Origin: Actinomycetes bacterium
Lineage (GTDB): Bacteria > Actinomycetota > Acidimicrobiia > Acidimicrobiales > RAAP-2
Reading direction: 5' to 3'
DNA: 15,669 nucleotides
Assembly: GCA_021799915.1 (NCBI GenBank)
Contig: JAJYZN010000048.1
Location: 1-15,669, forward strand
The translations under genes and the position numbers were made by a program. Of the stretch, positions 1 to 7,406 are shown in pieces; positions within the stretch are counted from its first letter, which is position 1; the number at the start of each line of letters is the position of its first letter. A model generated the notes under the pieces. It was not told the DNA's origin and did not search any database. It worked only from the letters and a program-made list of their open reading frames with translations.

Positions 1-1
1 G

Positions 2-1723
2 CTCGACGCCAGGGACCCCGTGGTCGAGGTAACCCCCTTGGCAACCCTCGATCCCACCCGCACGCTGGCTCGAGTGGACGTAGGGTCGGCAATCATCCCT
101 CCGGCCCGGATCCTCGGGGGGCTAAGTCACGACACCGTCCGGGCGTTGACCGTGGTGCTCGCCGCCGCCGAGTCGGCCGGCGCCTCCCGGTGGTGCCTGG
201 ACACGGCGTCGCAGTACGCCACCCAGCGGGTGCAGTTCGGACGACCCATCGGCCAGTTCCAGGGGGTGAAGCACCGGCTGGCGGACATGTTGGTCATGGT
301 GGAACAGGCGGACGCCGTGGCCTGGGACGCGGCCTTGGCCTGGGGGGCCGAGCTCCCCTCGGGGGAGGAGGGAGTGGAGGATCAGGGTCCGCGGGATCTG
401 GCGGCAGCGGTGGCCGCTTCCATCGTCGCTGACGGTTTCGCCGCGTGCGCGAAGGGATGCGTGCAGGTGCTGGGGGGGATCGGCTTCACCTGGGAGCACG
501 ACGCACACATGTACCTGCGCCGGGCCATGGCCACCCGCCAGCTCCTCGGAGCCCCGGCGTCCTGGCGGGCCCGGGTGACGACCCGCGCTGTGGCCGGCGT
601 CCGACGCCCGCTCGGTGCCGACCTATCGGCCGGTGCCGACGGCCCCCGGGAGGAGATCAGGGTGCTGGTCGCCGAAGCCGGGCGGCTCCAGGGAAGCGAG
701 CAGGTGAAGTACCTGATCGACACCGGGCTCTTCTCGCCGCATTGGCCGGCGCCGTGGGGTCGAGACGCATCTCCGCTCGAACAGCTCGTGATCGACGAGG
801 AGCTGACTGCGGCCGGGATCCACCGGCCCGGGCTGGGGGTCGGAGCATGGGCCCTCCCGACGCTCATCGCCCACGGCACGGCCGCGCAGCAGGAGCGCTG
901 GGTCCGTCCCACGATGATGGGCGAGATCACCTGGTGCCAGCTGTTCAGCGAGCCCGGGGCCGGCTCGGACCTGGCCAGCCTCACCACCCGGGCTGAACGG
1001 GTCGAGGGGGGGTGGAGGTTGACGGGTCAGAAGGTCTGGACTTCCCTTGCCCACGTGGCCGATTGGGGTATCTGCCTCGCCCGGTCGGATACGTCGGTGC
1101 CGAAGCACGAAGGCATCACCTACTTCATGGTGGACATGAAGAGCGAAGGTGTCGAAGTGCGACCGCTTCGGGAGCTGACCGGCGACGCCATGTTCAACGA
1201 GGTCTTCCTCACCGACGTCTTCGTTCCTGACGACTGTGTCATCGGCGATCCAGGCGCCGGCTGGGCCATCGGCCGGACCACGTTGACCAACGAACGTGTC
1301 TCGTTGTCGTCGGGATCCACTTTCGGCGTCGGGGTGGAGTCGGTGCTCCGCCGGTACGGCGAGCTCGGCGAGGACGCCCCCCCAGGTGCCGAGGTCGAGG
1401 TGGGCGGCCTGCTCGCCGAAGCCCAGTCCATCCAGCTCCTCGGGCACCGGACCACGCTCCGCTCGCTGTCGGGAGTCGAGCCGGGCGCCGGTTCGAGCGT
1501 TCGCAAGCTGCTCGGGGCGGAGCACGAGCAGCGGATCCAGGAGATGGGGCTCTCGCTCCAGGGCCCCGACGGAGCGGTGCCCGAAGGGCGGGTGGAACAC
1601 TGGGCCCGGGGCTTCCTCGTGACCCGCTGCCTCACGATCGCCGGTGGCACGAGCGAAGTCCAGCGCAACGTCCTGGCCGAGCGCATCCTGGGCCAGCCGC
1701 GGGACCCCGAACCCGGTTCCTGA
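2..1723 (+). CDS. Fused two-domain acyl-CoA dehydrogenase, FadE34/ChsE3-like (5' end outside window)
   Basis: The frame is open from base 2, so the true start lies upstream; the GTG at 20 is only an internal candidate. The first ~200 residues are the C-terminal part of one ACAD unit (RVQFGRPIGQFQGVKHRLAD near residue 76, then QVLGGIGFTWEHD). A second, nearly complete ACAD follows: FSEPGAGSDLASLTTRA, GQKVWTS, FNEVFLTDVFVP, and the C-terminal IAGGTSEVQRNVLAERILG. Two ACAD units in one chain is the layout of mycobacterial FadE34 (ChsE3), which dehydrogenates a steroid C24-CoA side chain. In the second unit the MCAD Glu376 position is Gly (AGGTSE). The Glu of TLTNER (codon 1292-1294) sits where isovaleryl-CoA dehydrogenase carries its base on helix G. 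Family and fusion are well supported; steroid specificity is inferred. Confidence 0.9.
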   Translation, partial: LDARDPVVEVTPLATLDPTRTLARVDVGSAIIPPARILGGLSHDTVRALTVVLAAAESAGASRWCLDTASQYATQRVQFGRPIGQFQGVKHRLADMLVMVEQADAVAWDAALAWGAELPSGEEGVEDQGPRDLAAAVAASIVADGFAACAKGCVQVLGGIGFTWEHDAHMYLRRAMATRQLLGAPASWRARVTTRAVAGVRRPLGADLSAGADGPREEIRVLVAEAGRLQGSEQVKYLIDTGLFSPHWPAPWGRDASPLEQLVIDEELTAAGIHRPGLGVGAWALPTLIAHGTAAQQERWVRPTMMGEITWCQLFSEPGAGSDLASLTTRAERVEGGWRLTGQKVWTSLAHVADWGICLARSDTSVPKHEGITYFMVDMKSEGVEVRPLRELTGDAMFNEVFLTDVFVPDDCVIGDPGAGWAIGRTTLTNERVSLSSGSTFGVGVESVLRRYGELGEDAPPGAEVEVGGLLAEAQSIQLLGHRTTLRSLSGVEPGAGSSVRKLLGAEHEQRIQEMGLSLQGPDGAVPEGRVEHWARGFLVTRCLTIAGGTSEVQRNVLAERILGQPRDPEPGS

Positions 1724-1730
1724 GAGGCAG

Positions 1731-1736
1731 TAGGGT
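1731..1736 (+). promoter_or_regulatory. Putative -10 box TAGGGT for a leaderless transcript
   Basis: TAGGGT fits the actinobacterial TANNNT -10 pattern. It ends 7 bases before the GTG at 1744, so transcription would begin at or near the start codon. No Shine-Dalgarno lies at a usable distance. No convincing -35 element is visible. Confidence 0.45.
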
Positions 1737-1743
1737 ACGGGGC

Positions 1744-2268
1744 GTGACGCCCGGACGACGCTCCCGCCGTCGCGGGGACGATGGCGATGACGTGACCGGC
1801 GAACCCGGCCGCAGCGAGCGAGCTGATCGCACCGGCGAGGAGGTCTGGCCATTCCCCTCCGAGCGGTACCTCCACGAGTGGGCACCGGGTGTCCAGCAAG
1901 CGCAGAACGCGTGGATGTCGGCCATCGACTCGTTGCGGGCCCCCGACCGCAAGACCCACGAGCTGATCCGCATGGTGTGCACGGTCATCCTTCGCCAGGC
2001 CGGCGGGGTGGAGCGCCATGCCATGTTGGCGGCCGAAGTCGGGGCCACGTGGGACGAGATCGCCGGATCCATCCTCCTCACCGAGCCAGCGTTCGGGATA
2101 CTGCTGGCGGTCGAGGCTCTCCCGGCGGCGCGACGCGGGTTCAAGCGGGCAACGGCCCTGGTCGAAGCCGACGATCACGGCTCCCCAGGCCCGGACGTCC
2201 CGGAAGGTCCCCCCGACCCGGACGCAGAGGACGGCCGCGACGCCGGGGACGGTGGGCGCTCAAACTGA
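1744..2268 (+). CDS. Carboxymuconolactone decarboxylase/AhpD-fold family protein
   Basis: 174 residues. The core (about residues 69-135: RKTHELIRMVCTVILRQAGG, ERHAMLAAEVGATWDEIAGS) matches the CMD/AhpD helical fold. The catalytic CxxC of AhpD-type peroxidase members is absent: the segment reads AGGVERHA, keeping only the His. A redox role is therefore unlikely, and a decarboxylase, lactone-processing or uncharacterised role is more plausible. The N-terminus is Arg/Asp-rich and the C-terminal ~35 residues form a Pro/Asp/Gly tail, both probably disordered. GTG 1744 is chosen because a TAGGGT box precedes it; GTG 1792 (Val17) would remove the disordered leader. It lies 20 bases after the fused ACAD and 21 before the next ACAD, so it is probably co-regulated with them. 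Confidence 0.75.
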   Translation: MTPGRRSRRRGDDGDDVTGEPGRSERADRTGEEVWPFPSERYLHEWAPGVQQAQNAWMSAIDSLRAPDRKTHELIRMVCTVILRQAGGVERHAMLAAEVGATWDEIAGSILLTEPAFGILLAVEALPAARRGFKRATALVEADDHGSPGPDVPEGPPDPDAEDGRDAGDGGRSN

Positions 2269-2289
2269 CGAACGTGTCATAGTTGCACG
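2266..2289 (+). promoter_or_regulatory. Putative start-proximal promoter with a TGAC-N6-GTCA inverted repeat
   Basis: CATAGT at 2278-2283 matches TATAAT at four of six positions and ends 6 bases before the ATG at 2290; no Shine-Dalgarno precedes that ATG. An imperfect inverted repeat, TGAC (2266-2269) and GTCA (2276-2279), overlaps the box and could be an operator. The repeat also contains the stop codon of the preceding gene. Confidence 0.35.
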
Positions 2290-3546
2290 ATGCGCCTGGC
2301 CGCTGACGAGCACGTGGAGGCGTTCCGCCGCCAGTTCGAGGAGTGGCTCGACGACCACATGCCCTCCCCGTCCGTGATGACCGAGCCCCGGCGGTCGTCG
2401 GCCCACCTTCCCGCGTGGGCCCGGACCTGGCAGCGGGACTTGTTCGACCACGGCTGGCTGGTACCGGGTTGGCCCCCCGAGCTCGGGGGGTGCGACGCCA
2501 CTCCCGAACAGCAGATGTCCTACTTCGAGGTCGTCGCCGAGAGGCAGGTCCCGCGGGCCCTCAATCCTCAAGGCCTGTCCATATGCGCGGCGTCGATCGT
2601 CGACTACGGCACCGAGGACCAGCGGCAACGCTTCGCTCTCCCGACGCTCAGGGGTGAGCTGACCTGGTGCGTCGGGATGAGCGAGCCCGGTGCGGGGAGC
2701 GACCTGGCTTCACTGTCGACCAGAGCAGTGCTCCATGGTGACCGATTCGTGGTCAACGGTCAGAAGGTCTGGACGTCGGGGGCGCACGAAGCCGACCTCT
2801 GTCTCTGCTACGTCCGCACCGATGCCGATGCTCCCAAACATCGGGGGATAAGCGTCCTCGTCATCGACATGGGCTCGCCGGGTATCGAGTGCCGGCCCCT
2901 CCCGGAGCTGACCGATCCCGACCACGTCGACTTCAACGAGGTCTTCTTCACCGATGTCGAGGTGCCGGCGGAGAACCTGGTGGGGGATCTCAACGGGGGG
3001 TGGGCGCTGGCCCAGGGCTCGTTGCGCCACGAGCGAGCCATGCTGTGGATCATGAACGTGGCCACGTTCGATCGGGCGGTCGAAGGGCTGCTCCGACTGG
3101 CCGGGCGCGACCGGGGGGACGGCCGTCCGATCGGTGCGGACCCACGCTTCGCCGACGCCGTGGCCGAGCTGGCCATGGACGCCCGGGCCATGAGATGCCT
3201 CGGCTACCTAGGGTTCGCCAAGGCCACCCGGGGCGAGACGCCGTCCGAGCACGTGATCCTCAAGCTCTTCTCCAGCGAGGCCGAGCGACGGGCCACTGAG
3301 CTGGGTTTCGAGGCCCTGGGGGCCGGGGGGCTGGACCTCGATGGTCCGGGGCCGAATCGGAGGACGGCCTTCGACCTGGAGCACTTCGGCCCCTCGAATG
3401 TGGACGTGGCCTTCACCGCGCCCTTCGCCGACGGACCGTGGGCCGTGCAGTACCTGAGGTCCTTCGCCGGGACGATCGCCGGGGGGACGTCGGAGATCCA
3501 GAGGAACATCGTGGCCGAGCGGGTGCTGGGCCTTCCCCGATCGTGA
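2290..3546 (+). CDS. Acyl-CoA dehydrogenase, alpha (FadE26-like) type
   Basis: 418 residues, a full-length FAD-dependent ACAD that would introduce the alpha-beta double bond into an acyl-CoA. Visible motifs: SEPGAGSDLASLSTRA (131-146), NGQKVWTSGAHEADL (156-170), FNEVFFTDVEVP (215-226) and the C-terminal AGTIAGGTSEIQRNIVAERV. The MCAD Glu376 position is Gly; Glu248 in GSLRHER aligns with isovaleryl-CoA dehydrogenase Glu254, so it is the likely base. This matches the alpha subunits of actinobacterial alpha2beta2 steroid ACADs. No separate beta-type gene is adjacent, so the partner may be encoded elsewhere, or it may work alone. ATG 2290 is well placed: the chain begins with the usual N-terminal ACAD helix (DEHVEAFRRQFEEWL). 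Substrate unknown. Confidence 0.9.
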   Translation: MRLAADEHVEAFRRQFEEWLDDHMPSPSVMTEPRRSSAHLPAWARTWQRDLFDHGWLVPGWPPELGGCDATPEQQMSYFEVVAERQVPRALNPQGLSICAASIVDYGTEDQRQRFALPTLRGELTWCVGMSEPGAGSDLASLSTRAVLHGDRFVVNGQKVWTSGAHEADLCLCYVRTDADAPKHRGISVLVIDMGSPGIECRPLPELTDPDHVDFNEVFFTDVEVPAENLVGDLNGGWALAQGSLRHERAMLWIMNVATFDRAVEGLLRLAGRDRGDGRPIGADPRFADAVAELAMDARAMRCLGYLGFAKATRGETPSEHVILKLFSSEAERRATELGFEALGAGGLDLDGPGPNRRTAFDLEHFGPSNVDVAFTAPFADGPWAVQYLRSFAGTIAGGTSEIQRNIVAERVLGLPRS

Positions 3547-3584
3547 CCAGGTACCCACACACCAGTCGGCACCAAGGGCGACAC

Positions 3585-3605
3585 CCGGACCGACATCCGG
3601 ACCGA
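3585..3605 (+). repeat. Tandem CCGGACCGA half-sites, 12-base period
   Basis: CCGGACCGA occurs at 3585-3593 and again at 3597-3605, in the 97-base gap before the aldehyde dehydrogenase gene. It could be a direct-repeat regulator site or chance in GC-rich DNA. I see no clear promoter or terminator in the rest of the gap. Confidence 0.25.
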
Positions 3606-3629
3606 TCGCCGCCGGGCACGGACCAGAGC

Positions 3630-3638
3630 AAAGGAGAG
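3630..3638 (+). promoter_or_regulatory. Strong ribosome binding site (AAAGGAGAG)
   Basis: AAAGGAGAG ends 5 bases before the ATG at 3644 and its AGGAG core is 7 bases away. This fixes the start of the aldehyde dehydrogenase gene. It is the strongest Shine-Dalgarno in the window, in contrast to neighbours that appear leaderless. Confidence 0.75.
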
Positions 3639-3643
3639 ATGAG

Positions 3644-5158
3644 ATGGCAATGACCGTTCTGACCGAGCGTGACCAGCTCGGGGTCAAGCCCGGCCGTCTG
3701 TACGTGGACGGTTCGTGGTGTGACTCGTCGGACGGGGGGACCTGGGAGCAGGTGAACCCGGCCACCAACGAGGTGGTGACCACTTTCGCCGTAGGGTCGG
3801 CGGCCGACGTGGACCGCGCCGTGCGCGCCGCCCGAAGAGCGTTTGACGAAGGGCCTTGGCCCCGGATGCATGCCAAGGATCGCAAGGCCATCCTGCAGCG
3901 ACTGGTCGGGCTCATCTCCGATCACGGAGAGGAGCTGAACCGCCTCCAGACCCTTGAGAACGGTATGCCGGTGGCCTTCAGCTCGATGGCCGTGGTCTCC
4001 AGCGCCATGGCGGCAGCGATCTTCGACCACCACGCCGGCTGGATCGACAAGATCTGCGGCGAGACGTTCCCGACCTACGAGCCGTCCCCCACCGGTGCCG
4101 ACGTCCAGGTGATGACGTTCCGGGAGCCGCTGGGAGTGGTGGCCGCGGTGATCCCCTGGAACGCGCCGATGATGCTCTTCGCCCAGAAGGTGGCTCCGGC
4201 GCTGGCCACCGGTTGCACGGTGGTCGTCAAACCGTCGGAGTACGCGGCCCTCACCTCGCTGCGGCTGACCGAGCTCATCGAAGAGGCGGACCTGCCCACC
4301 GGGGTGTTCAATCTCGTTCCCGGTCCGGGCGATCCCACCGGCGAGGCGCTCATCACCCATCCCGGGGTGGACAAGGTGACCTTTACGGGAAGCCGTGCCG
4401 TGGGGAGCCGGATCCTGGCGGCCAGCGGTGACGGCATCAAGCGGGTGACCCTCGAGCTGGGCGGGAAGAGCCCGAGCATCGTGTTCGACGATGCCGCCAG
4501 CGTGGAAGGGGCGGCGATGGTGGCGATGGGGATGGTGTCGATGGGCGTCTCGGGGCAGGGTTGCGTGTGCCAGACCAGATCGCTGGTCCAGCGCTCGGTC
4601 TACGACGCCTTCCTCGAAGCTGCGGCCGGCCTCACTGGGATGGTCACCTTCGGGGACCCGTTCGACCCGGCCACGACGTCGGGGGCGATCATCAACCGCC
4701 GTCAGCTGGAGCGGGTGATGGGTTTCATCGAGAGAGCCCCCTCCGAAGGCGCCCGGCTGGTGGCTGGGGGCGACCGCCCCGGTGGTGAGCTGGCCCAGGG
4801 GAATTTCGTCAATCCGACTCTCTTCGCTGACGTCGACAACTCCATGTCAGTAGCTCGCGACGAGGTCTTCGGACCGGTGCTGGTCGCCATGCCCTTCGAG
4901 GACGAGGACGAGGCCATCCGCATCGCCAACGACACCCAGTACGGATTGGGTGCCGGCGTGTACACCACGAACATCGCCCGGGCGTTCCGGGTGGCCCGGG
5001 CCGTGCGGGCCGGAACGGTGGGTATCAACGAGTACACCCTCATGCCCAACGCTCCCTTCGGCGGGTACAAGACCTCGGGGCTCGGACGCGAGGGGGGATG
5101 GGGATCGATCGAGGCGTTCACCGAGACCAAGTCGGTCATCGTGGGCCTGAGCGGGTAG
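3644..5158 (+). CDS. NAD(P)+-dependent aldehyde dehydrogenase
   Basis: 504 residues, the usual length of the ALDH superfamily; oxidises an aldehyde to a carboxylate with NAD(P)+. Visible residues: PWN with Asn173 (oxyanion), Lys196 in VVKPSE, VTFTGS (245-250), Glu271 in LELGGKSP (general base), catalytic Cys307 in GQGCVCQTR (judged from spacing to Arg312), and EVFGPV (407-412). All essential residues are present, so it should be active. It lies 11 bases before an acyl-CoA synthetase gene, so the acid made here could be the ligase substrate. With the retro-aldolase-like pair downstream, an aldehyde released by side-chain cleavage is a plausible substrate; this is inference. ATG 3650 (Met3) is a less likely start. 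Confidence 0.95.
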   Translation: MAMTVLTERDQLGVKPGRLYVDGSWCDSSDGGTWEQVNPATNEVVTTFAVGSAADVDRAVRAARRAFDEGPWPRMHAKDRKAILQRLVGLISDHGEELNRLQTLENGMPVAFSSMAVVSSAMAAAIFDHHAGWIDKICGETFPTYEPSPTGADVQVMTFREPLGVVAAVIPWNAPMMLFAQKVAPALATGCTVVVKPSEYAALTSLRLTELIEEADLPTGVFNLVPGPGDPTGEALITHPGVDKVTFTGSRAVGSRILAASGDGIKRVTLELGGKSPSIVFDDAASVEGAAMVAMGMVSMGVSGQGCVCQTRSLVQRSVYDAFLEAAAGLTGMVTFGDPFDPATTSGAIINRRQLERVMGFIERAPSEGARLVAGGDRPGGELAQGNFVNPTLFADVDNSMSVARDEVFGPVLVAMPFEDEDEAIRIANDTQYGLGAGVYTTNIARAFRVARAVRAGTVGINEYTLMPNAPFGGYKTSGLGREGGWGSIEAFTETKSVIVGLSG

Positions 5159-5169
5159 GGGGAGTCGCA

Positions 5170-6687
5170 GTGTTGGCCGAGACGGTCAGCGAGGCCGCCT
5201 GCCGCTTCGGCAGCCGGCCGGCGATCGTGGCCGAGGAGGGGTGGGCGCTCGGTTTCGACGATCTGGACCGGCTCGCCGACGAGGTGGCTTCCGGTCTGTT
5301 CGAGAGTGGTGTCCGTGAAGGCGACGTCGTGGCTGTCGTCCTGCCTCCGGTCCCCGAGCACTTCGTCACCTACGCCGCCGTCGCCAAGCTCGGGGCGCTC
5401 ACGGCGGCAGTGAACCCGAGGCTGGCGCCCGTCGAGCAGCGGGCGGTCCTCGAGCTGGCCGAGCCAGCTTTGGTCGTGACCGCGTCGACGATGGCCGCGG
5501 TGGCCGACGGGATGCCGACCGCGGTCGTCGAACTGGGGACATCAGCGGCCACCGTGCTTCGGGAGCTCCGGGTGGTTGGCGCTGCCCCACCACCCCTGGC
5601 CCCCGATCCCGATCGGCCGGTGGCCGTGGTGTTCACGTCCGGAACGACCGGGACGCCCAAGGGGGCGGTGTTCGCCGGTCGGCAGCTGGAGTTCATCACC
5701 CGAACCGACGTGGGGACCCAGTGGGGCGGTGGTGGCCCGGCGCTGGCTGGATCGGCCCTGGCCCACCTGGGACCCATGACCAAGTTCCCCGGCAACCTCC
5801 GCCGGGGCTCGACCCAGCACCTCACGACGGCCTGGCGGGCACCGGACGCGCTCCGGCGGATCGCCGAGCTCGGAACCCCCGTCGTGGGCGGCGTGCCGAC
5901 CCAGCTCGCCCTGATGCTGCGAGATCCGGGCTTCGATCGCTACGACCTCTCGCGCCTTCGGGCCATCGTCATCGGCGGTGGGCCGGCGACGCCGTCGCTG
6001 GTGCGCGAAGCCCGACGACGCTTCAACGTCCCTCTGGCTGTCCGGTTCTCCTGCACCGAAGCCGGGATCGGCACCGGCACGTCGCTGGAGGATCCCGACG
6101 AGGACGCGGAGGTGAGTGTCGGGCGGCCACAGCCCGGCGTGTCCTTGAGGATCGTCGACCCGACAGGGGCCGACCTTCCCTCCGGCGAGATCGGTGAAGT
6201 CGTCCTCAGCTCTCCGGCGGTGATGGACGGCTATTGGCGGGATCCGGAGGCCACCGCTGCTGCCTTCGCAGCACGAGGCGGTGTCCGTACCGGCGACTTG
6301 GGATGGGTCGACCATCGGGGTCGGCTGCGCCTGGCCGGGAGGGCCGCCGAACGCTTTGTCCGGGGTGGGAACAACGTCCATCCGATCGAGGTCGAGGCCG
6401 TGCTGGCCGATCACCCCGGAGTGGCGACGGTCGCCGTCGTCGGGCGCTCCGACCCGGTGATGGGGGAGGTGGGGGTGGCCGTCGTCGTTCCCCGTCCCGG
6501 CGCTCCGGTGCCGACCCTGGAGAGCCTCCGGAGCTTCGCCGAGAGCCGCCTGGCCCGGTACAAGCTCCCCGATCGGCTGCAGGTGGTGGAGAGGCTCCCG
6601 CTCACGGCTATGGACAAGGTGGACCGCAAGGCTCTCCAGCAGCTCGTCGACCCGGAGCCGGATGGTCCCGGGGCCCCGGAGGACTGA
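5170..6687 (+). CDS. AMP-forming acyl-CoA synthetase (FadD-like)
   Basis: 505 residues from GTG 5170, chosen because a G-rich Shine-Dalgarno (GGGGGAG, 5157-5163) precedes it and the chain then begins at the normal family N-terminus; the open frame reaches further upstream, into the ALDH gene. Activates a carboxylic acid through an acyl-adenylate to its CoA thioester. Motifs: P-loop TSGTTGTPKG (156-165), A5-type FSCTEAG (293-299), RTGDLG (373-378), hinge/C-domain GGNNVHPIEVE (399-409) and Lys483 in MDKVDRKAL, the adenylation lysine. The gene starts 11 bases after the ALDH stop, so the two are surely co-transcribed. Not close enough in motifs to FadD3 or FadD17 to name; substrate unknown. Confidence 0.92.
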   Translation: MLAETVSEAACRFGSRPAIVAEEGWALGFDDLDRLADEVASGLFESGVREGDVVAVVLPPVPEHFVTYAAVAKLGALTAAVNPRLAPVEQRAVLELAEPALVVTASTMAAVADGMPTAVVELGTSAATVLRELRVVGAAPPPLAPDPDRPVAVVFTSGTTGTPKGAVFAGRQLEFITRTDVGTQWGGGGPALAGSALAHLGPMTKFPGNLRRGSTQHLTTAWRAPDALRRIAELGTPVVGGVPTQLALMLRDPGFDRYDLSRLRAIVIGGGPATPSLVREARRRFNVPLAVRFSCTEAGIGTGTSLEDPDEDAEVSVGRPQPGVSLRIVDPTGADLPSGEIGEVVLSSPAVMDGYWRDPEATAAAFAARGGVRTGDLGWVDHRGRLRLAGRAAERFVRGGNNVHPIEVEAVLADHPGVATVAVVGRSDPVMGEVGVAVVVPRPGAPVPTLESLRSFAESRLARYKLPDRLQVVERLPLTAMDKVDRKALQQLVDPEPDGPGAPED

Positions 6688-6720
6688 TGACCCCCACGGA
6701 GGGTCAGGTGTTCTCCCTGA
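6688..6720 (+). other. Two adjacent inverted repeats after the synthetase gene
   Basis: TGACCC (6688-6693) pairs with GGGTCA (6701-6706) around 7 bases, directly after the stop codon. TCAGG (6704-6708) pairs with CCTGA (6716-6720) around 7 bases. The two share bases 6704-6706, so only one stem could form at a time in RNA. There is no T-run right after either stem, so a classical terminator is doubtful. Paired operator sites are possible. Confidence 0.4.
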
Positions 6721-6780
6721 TTGTGAAAGTTTTCCCAAAGTAATTGTATTGCCTTTGCATATAGTTGGGAGTAGAAACGA
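6721..6780 (+). promoter_or_regulatory. AT-rich regulatory island with a probable promoter
   Basis: These 60 bases have 21 G/C (35%), while the surroundings are around 70%. TATAGT at 6760-6765 is a good -10 candidate, with no good -35 at standard spacing. Nested inverted repeats frame it: CAAAG (6736-6740) with CTTTG (6753-6757), and TCCCAA (6733-6738) with TTGGGA (6765-6770). The island sits in the 266-base gap before the DUF35/thiolase pair. The rest of that gap (6781-6941) shows no convincing gene and would be leader sequence. Confidence 0.5.
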
Positions 6781-6941
6781 CACCACAGAACCCGTCGCCG
6801 CGGTCTCATCGGACGACGGAGTGGCGGGCGCACCGCCGGGCCGTGAGTCAAGGGGGGCCGGAGGGGGCACGACCCGGCTGTGCGCACCGCCGGTGCGGTG
6901 CTCCGTCCGGACGCCACCGGAGTGAAGAAGGCGTCGTGCAC

Positions 6942-6947
6942 TACATT
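6942..6947 (+). promoter_or_regulatory. Putative -10 box TACATT for a leaderless transcript
   Basis: TACATT fits TANNNT and ends 6 bases before the GTG at 6954. It supports that GTG as the start of the DUF35 gene. It may act as a second promoter in addition to the AT-rich island upstream. Confidence 0.4.
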
Positions 6948-6953
6948 CGGGCT

Positions 6954-7406
6954 GTGGACGGGGTCGTGAGCCGTGCTGCGGTCGCCAGTGGCGCGGAGGG
7001 GGCCGCGGTCGTACCGGTCCACGACGGCCTCTTCGACGCCGGACCCCCTGCCCACTTGTTGGGAAGCGCGTGCGACTCGTGCGGGCTGCTGTCCTTCCCC
7101 CGCGTGGAACGGTGCGGTTACTGCGGTGAAGTCGACAGCCGTCCGGTGAACCTCCCGGCAACTGGGCGACTGTGGGCGTGGACGGCGGTGACGACCGCCC
7201 CGCCTGGCTACCGAGGTGCCGTGCCGTTCGGGTTCGGGGTCGTGGAGCTGGACGCCGGGCCGCGGGTGGTCGGACGTCTCACCGAGCCCGACCCGGATCG
7301 GCTGCGAGCTCATCAGCCCATGGAGACGGTTGTGGTCACGTTGCACACCGGCGACGACGGACAGGTCGTCACCACCTACGCCTTTGCCCCGACGGTGCCG
7401 GCGTGA
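6954..7406 (+). CDS. DUF35 Zn-ribbon/OB-fold protein, probable aldolase partner subunit
   Basis: 150 residues from GTG 6954. A rubredoxin-like Zn ribbon has Cys40, Cys43, Cys54 and Cys57 (CDSCGLLSFPRVERCGYCG), followed by an OB fold (about 65-145; GRLWAWTAVTTAPPGY, PFGFGVVELD). DUF35 proteins pair with thiolase-fold enzymes; in cholesterol catabolism the DUF35 domain of ChsH2 binds Ltp2 and is needed for its retro-aldolase activity. Here no MaoC-like hydratase domain is attached, so it is a free-standing subunit. Its TGA overlaps the GTG of the thiolase-fold gene (GTGA), which argues for 1:1 production. Start alternatives are GTG 6936 and GTG 6966; 6954 is preferred because of TACATT six bases upstream. 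Family is firm, exact start uncertain. Confidence 0.85.
   Translation: MDGVVSRAAVASGAEGAAVVPVHDGLFDAGPPAHLLGSACDSCGLLSFPRVERCGYCGEVDSRPVNLPATGRLWAWTAVTTAPPGYRGAVPFGFGVVELDAGPRVVGRLTEPDPDRLRAHQPMETVVVTLHTGDDGQVVTTYAFAPTVPA

Noticed and set aside
6662..6925. Small plus-strand open frame (87 codons) in the gap before the DUF35 gene
   Set aside because: It overlaps the synthetase end and the AT-rich island, has no ribosome site and shows no recognisable sequence.
6765..6953. N-terminal extension of the DUF35 gene from TTG 6765
   Set aside because: The extra 63 residues are low-complexity and unlike DUF35 proteins, and they would begin inside the promoter-like island.
5542..7161. Long minus-strand open frame (539 codons) across the synthetase gene and the following gap
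   Set aside because: Arg/Pro/Gly-rich translation without domains, opposite a well-supported synthetase; it also runs through the AT-rich regulatory island.
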